64,000 bases of DNA from Oryza sativa Japonica Group (lineage: Eukaryota > Streptophyta > Magnoliopsida > Poales > Poaceae). Of this stretch, positions 62,693 through 64,000 are shown one piece after another. Position numbers and translations under genes: made by a program. The DNA is taken from the NCBI RefSeq assembly GCF_034140825.1, contig NC_089040.1, positions 4,753,501 to 4,817,500 of the forward strand, given 5' to 3'. Each line of letters opens with the position of its first letter. Within the stretch, counting starts at the first letter, position 1. The notes beneath the pieces are model-generated. The model was given only the letters and a program-made list of their open reading frames with translations. It was not told the origin of the DNA and made no database searches.

Positions 62693-64000
62693 CTTTTTAT
62701 CAAATCTTTAAGTCCAAACTCAACCTCATTTGAAGGAAACAAAAATGACAAATGTCAGGTGAACAAATACTAAAATCTGAAATTTAATTTGTTACTATTC
62801 ACCTGACTTAGTATGATATAAACTGACGAGTAGATTACCACTTATTGCCGATGTAACAAATACTAAAATTTTGGAAATACTTTTGCAGGTTCTCAATACG
62901 CATGTACAGTCCAAGTTGTCAACACAACATAGATTCACCATAATGTGGCGCTTTCAGCTCCTACTTGAACCAAACCTGCATTAATTGCTGAAGCCAAACC
63001 ATAATGTCGCGGTATTAGTAAAGCCAAACCATAATGTTTGGATGAATATACATAACAACTCTGTTCATAAATAAGAAATTTCACGGTTCTTGAAAAGCAT
63101 CTCGAGATATCAAATTTTTTTAAAAAAATAATACTTAAAATTACTTAGTACCTGAAGATATCAAGTTTTATACTATATCCTCCCGGTATCTTAAATGTGC
63201 GTTCAGAAATACATGACATCCACATTTTTAGGCCGGTATATATGTACTGTAATGGGCTGGTTTCAGAGGGAAGGCTGATCGGCTTTGTGGGCCTATAATT
63301 GCATCCACATTTATTTGCAGCCCAGCGTAGAAGGGACAAAAATGGCTGGTCAGCTTTGAAAGCCATTTGATTCAATTTCAAGAAGTAGAAAGAGAAGTTT
63401 TAAAAACTAGAAAGGGAAGAGATCAAATAACCTAAGAAGAACCAAACAACTCCAGAAAGCATTTCTAGTCTTTTTATCACCCTTTTGTTGTACTACACCT
63501 ATTCCAAAATATAAACATTTTTAGATTATTTAGTAGAGATTAAGGTTGATAAAAAAGTTTTTATTGCCACTCGATTAACGAGGAATAGATGAGTATGAGT
63601 GGATATGCGAGGGTAAGATGGGAAAAAAATCTAACAGGAAGTGGTTAATGGGATAAGTAATATAATTCTAGAAATCTTTATATCATGGAACAAAGTTTAA
63701 ACCTTAGAAGTTCTATTTTGAAAGTAGTTGAAACATTTTTTGTCGTACTTTTAAAAAAATCACTTGAATTTTTAATTTAAAAAATCTATGTTCGAAACAA
63801 GCCTAATTTAAGTGAAATGAAACAGTTGTGGGACCAGGGAGGTTTTTCTTTTCTTTGTATTTTCGGTATTTTCGTTTAACGCGGTACCTTAGTCACTAAT
63901 TACCTATCACTTTGACACGGTAAAAAGTCCGGTCTTTGGGCATACAACTATCCATCGATCACACACATGGTGTTAATATTTTTCGTCACGTCCCGTTTAA
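62693..64000. other. Intergenic to the right edge; degenerate MITE at about 63498-63720
   Basis: CTATTCCAAAATATAAACAT (63500) and TTTATATCATGGAACAAAG (63678) are roughly inverted, resembling a decayed rice MITE. The rest is AT-rich with short frames only. No gene was seen. Confidence 0.4.

Overview
The window looks like nuclear DNA of a grass, almost certainly rice (Oryza). The evidence is plant genes with GT-AG introns and very GC-rich first exons, and dense insertion of rice-type MITEs (Stowaway with CTCCCTCCGT ends, Tourist-like with TAA/TTA duplications), MULEs, Helitron, CACTA, hAT and LINE remnants. The gene order (glutamate-receptor-like cluster, MKK5-type MAP kinase kinase, CYP pair, Bronze1-type glucosyltransferase) matches what I recall of rice chromosome 6 short arm; that placement is from memory and was not computed.

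Layout. 1-12.4 kb: a glutamate-receptor-like (GLR) remnant runs off the left edge, followed by a complete five-exon GLR gene, both on the minus strand. 13.7-19.1 kb: a 5.4 kb PIF/Harbinger transposon with TTA duplications, decayed Myb-like and DDE transposase genes and a nested MITE. 19.7-22.8 kb: CACTA-like and MULE-like remnants around a tRNA-Lys(UUU). 23.3-25.7 kb: a WSS1/SPRTN-like DNA-protein-crosslink metalloprotease gene. 27.6-28.6 kb: an intronless MKK4/5-class MAPKK. 31.8-33.3 kb: a MULE nested inside a Stowaway MITE. 35.1-36.0 kb: a second intronless MAPKK paralogue that has lost its kinase signature residues. 38.5-41.0 kb: a deleted Harbinger element. 41.7-46.3 kb: two convergent cytochrome P450 genes forming a giant inverted repeat with an 89 bp spacer. 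46.5-52 kb: MITEs, a 5'-truncated LINE and a hAT element. 52.4-55.8 kb: a USP-domain receptor-like cytoplasmic kinase. 58.8-60.3 kb: a Bronze1-like UDP-glucosyltransferase. 60.4-62.7 kb: a MULE carrying a bZIP fragment, then a broken mitochondrial calcium uniporter (MCU)-like fragment between direct repeats.

The host genes do not form one pathway. GLR channel, MAPKK and RLCK belong to signalling; the P450s and the glucosyltransferase to specialised or hormone metabolism; WSS1 to genome maintenance. The most notable structures are the P450 palindrome (near-identical arms able to give hairpin or convergent double-stranded RNA), the MAPKK/pseudo-MAPKK pair, and the two MULEs with GC-rich cargo. 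I saw no CRISPR, viral or prokaryotic content. Exon limits come from reading splice signals and keeping frame, with no transcript support.
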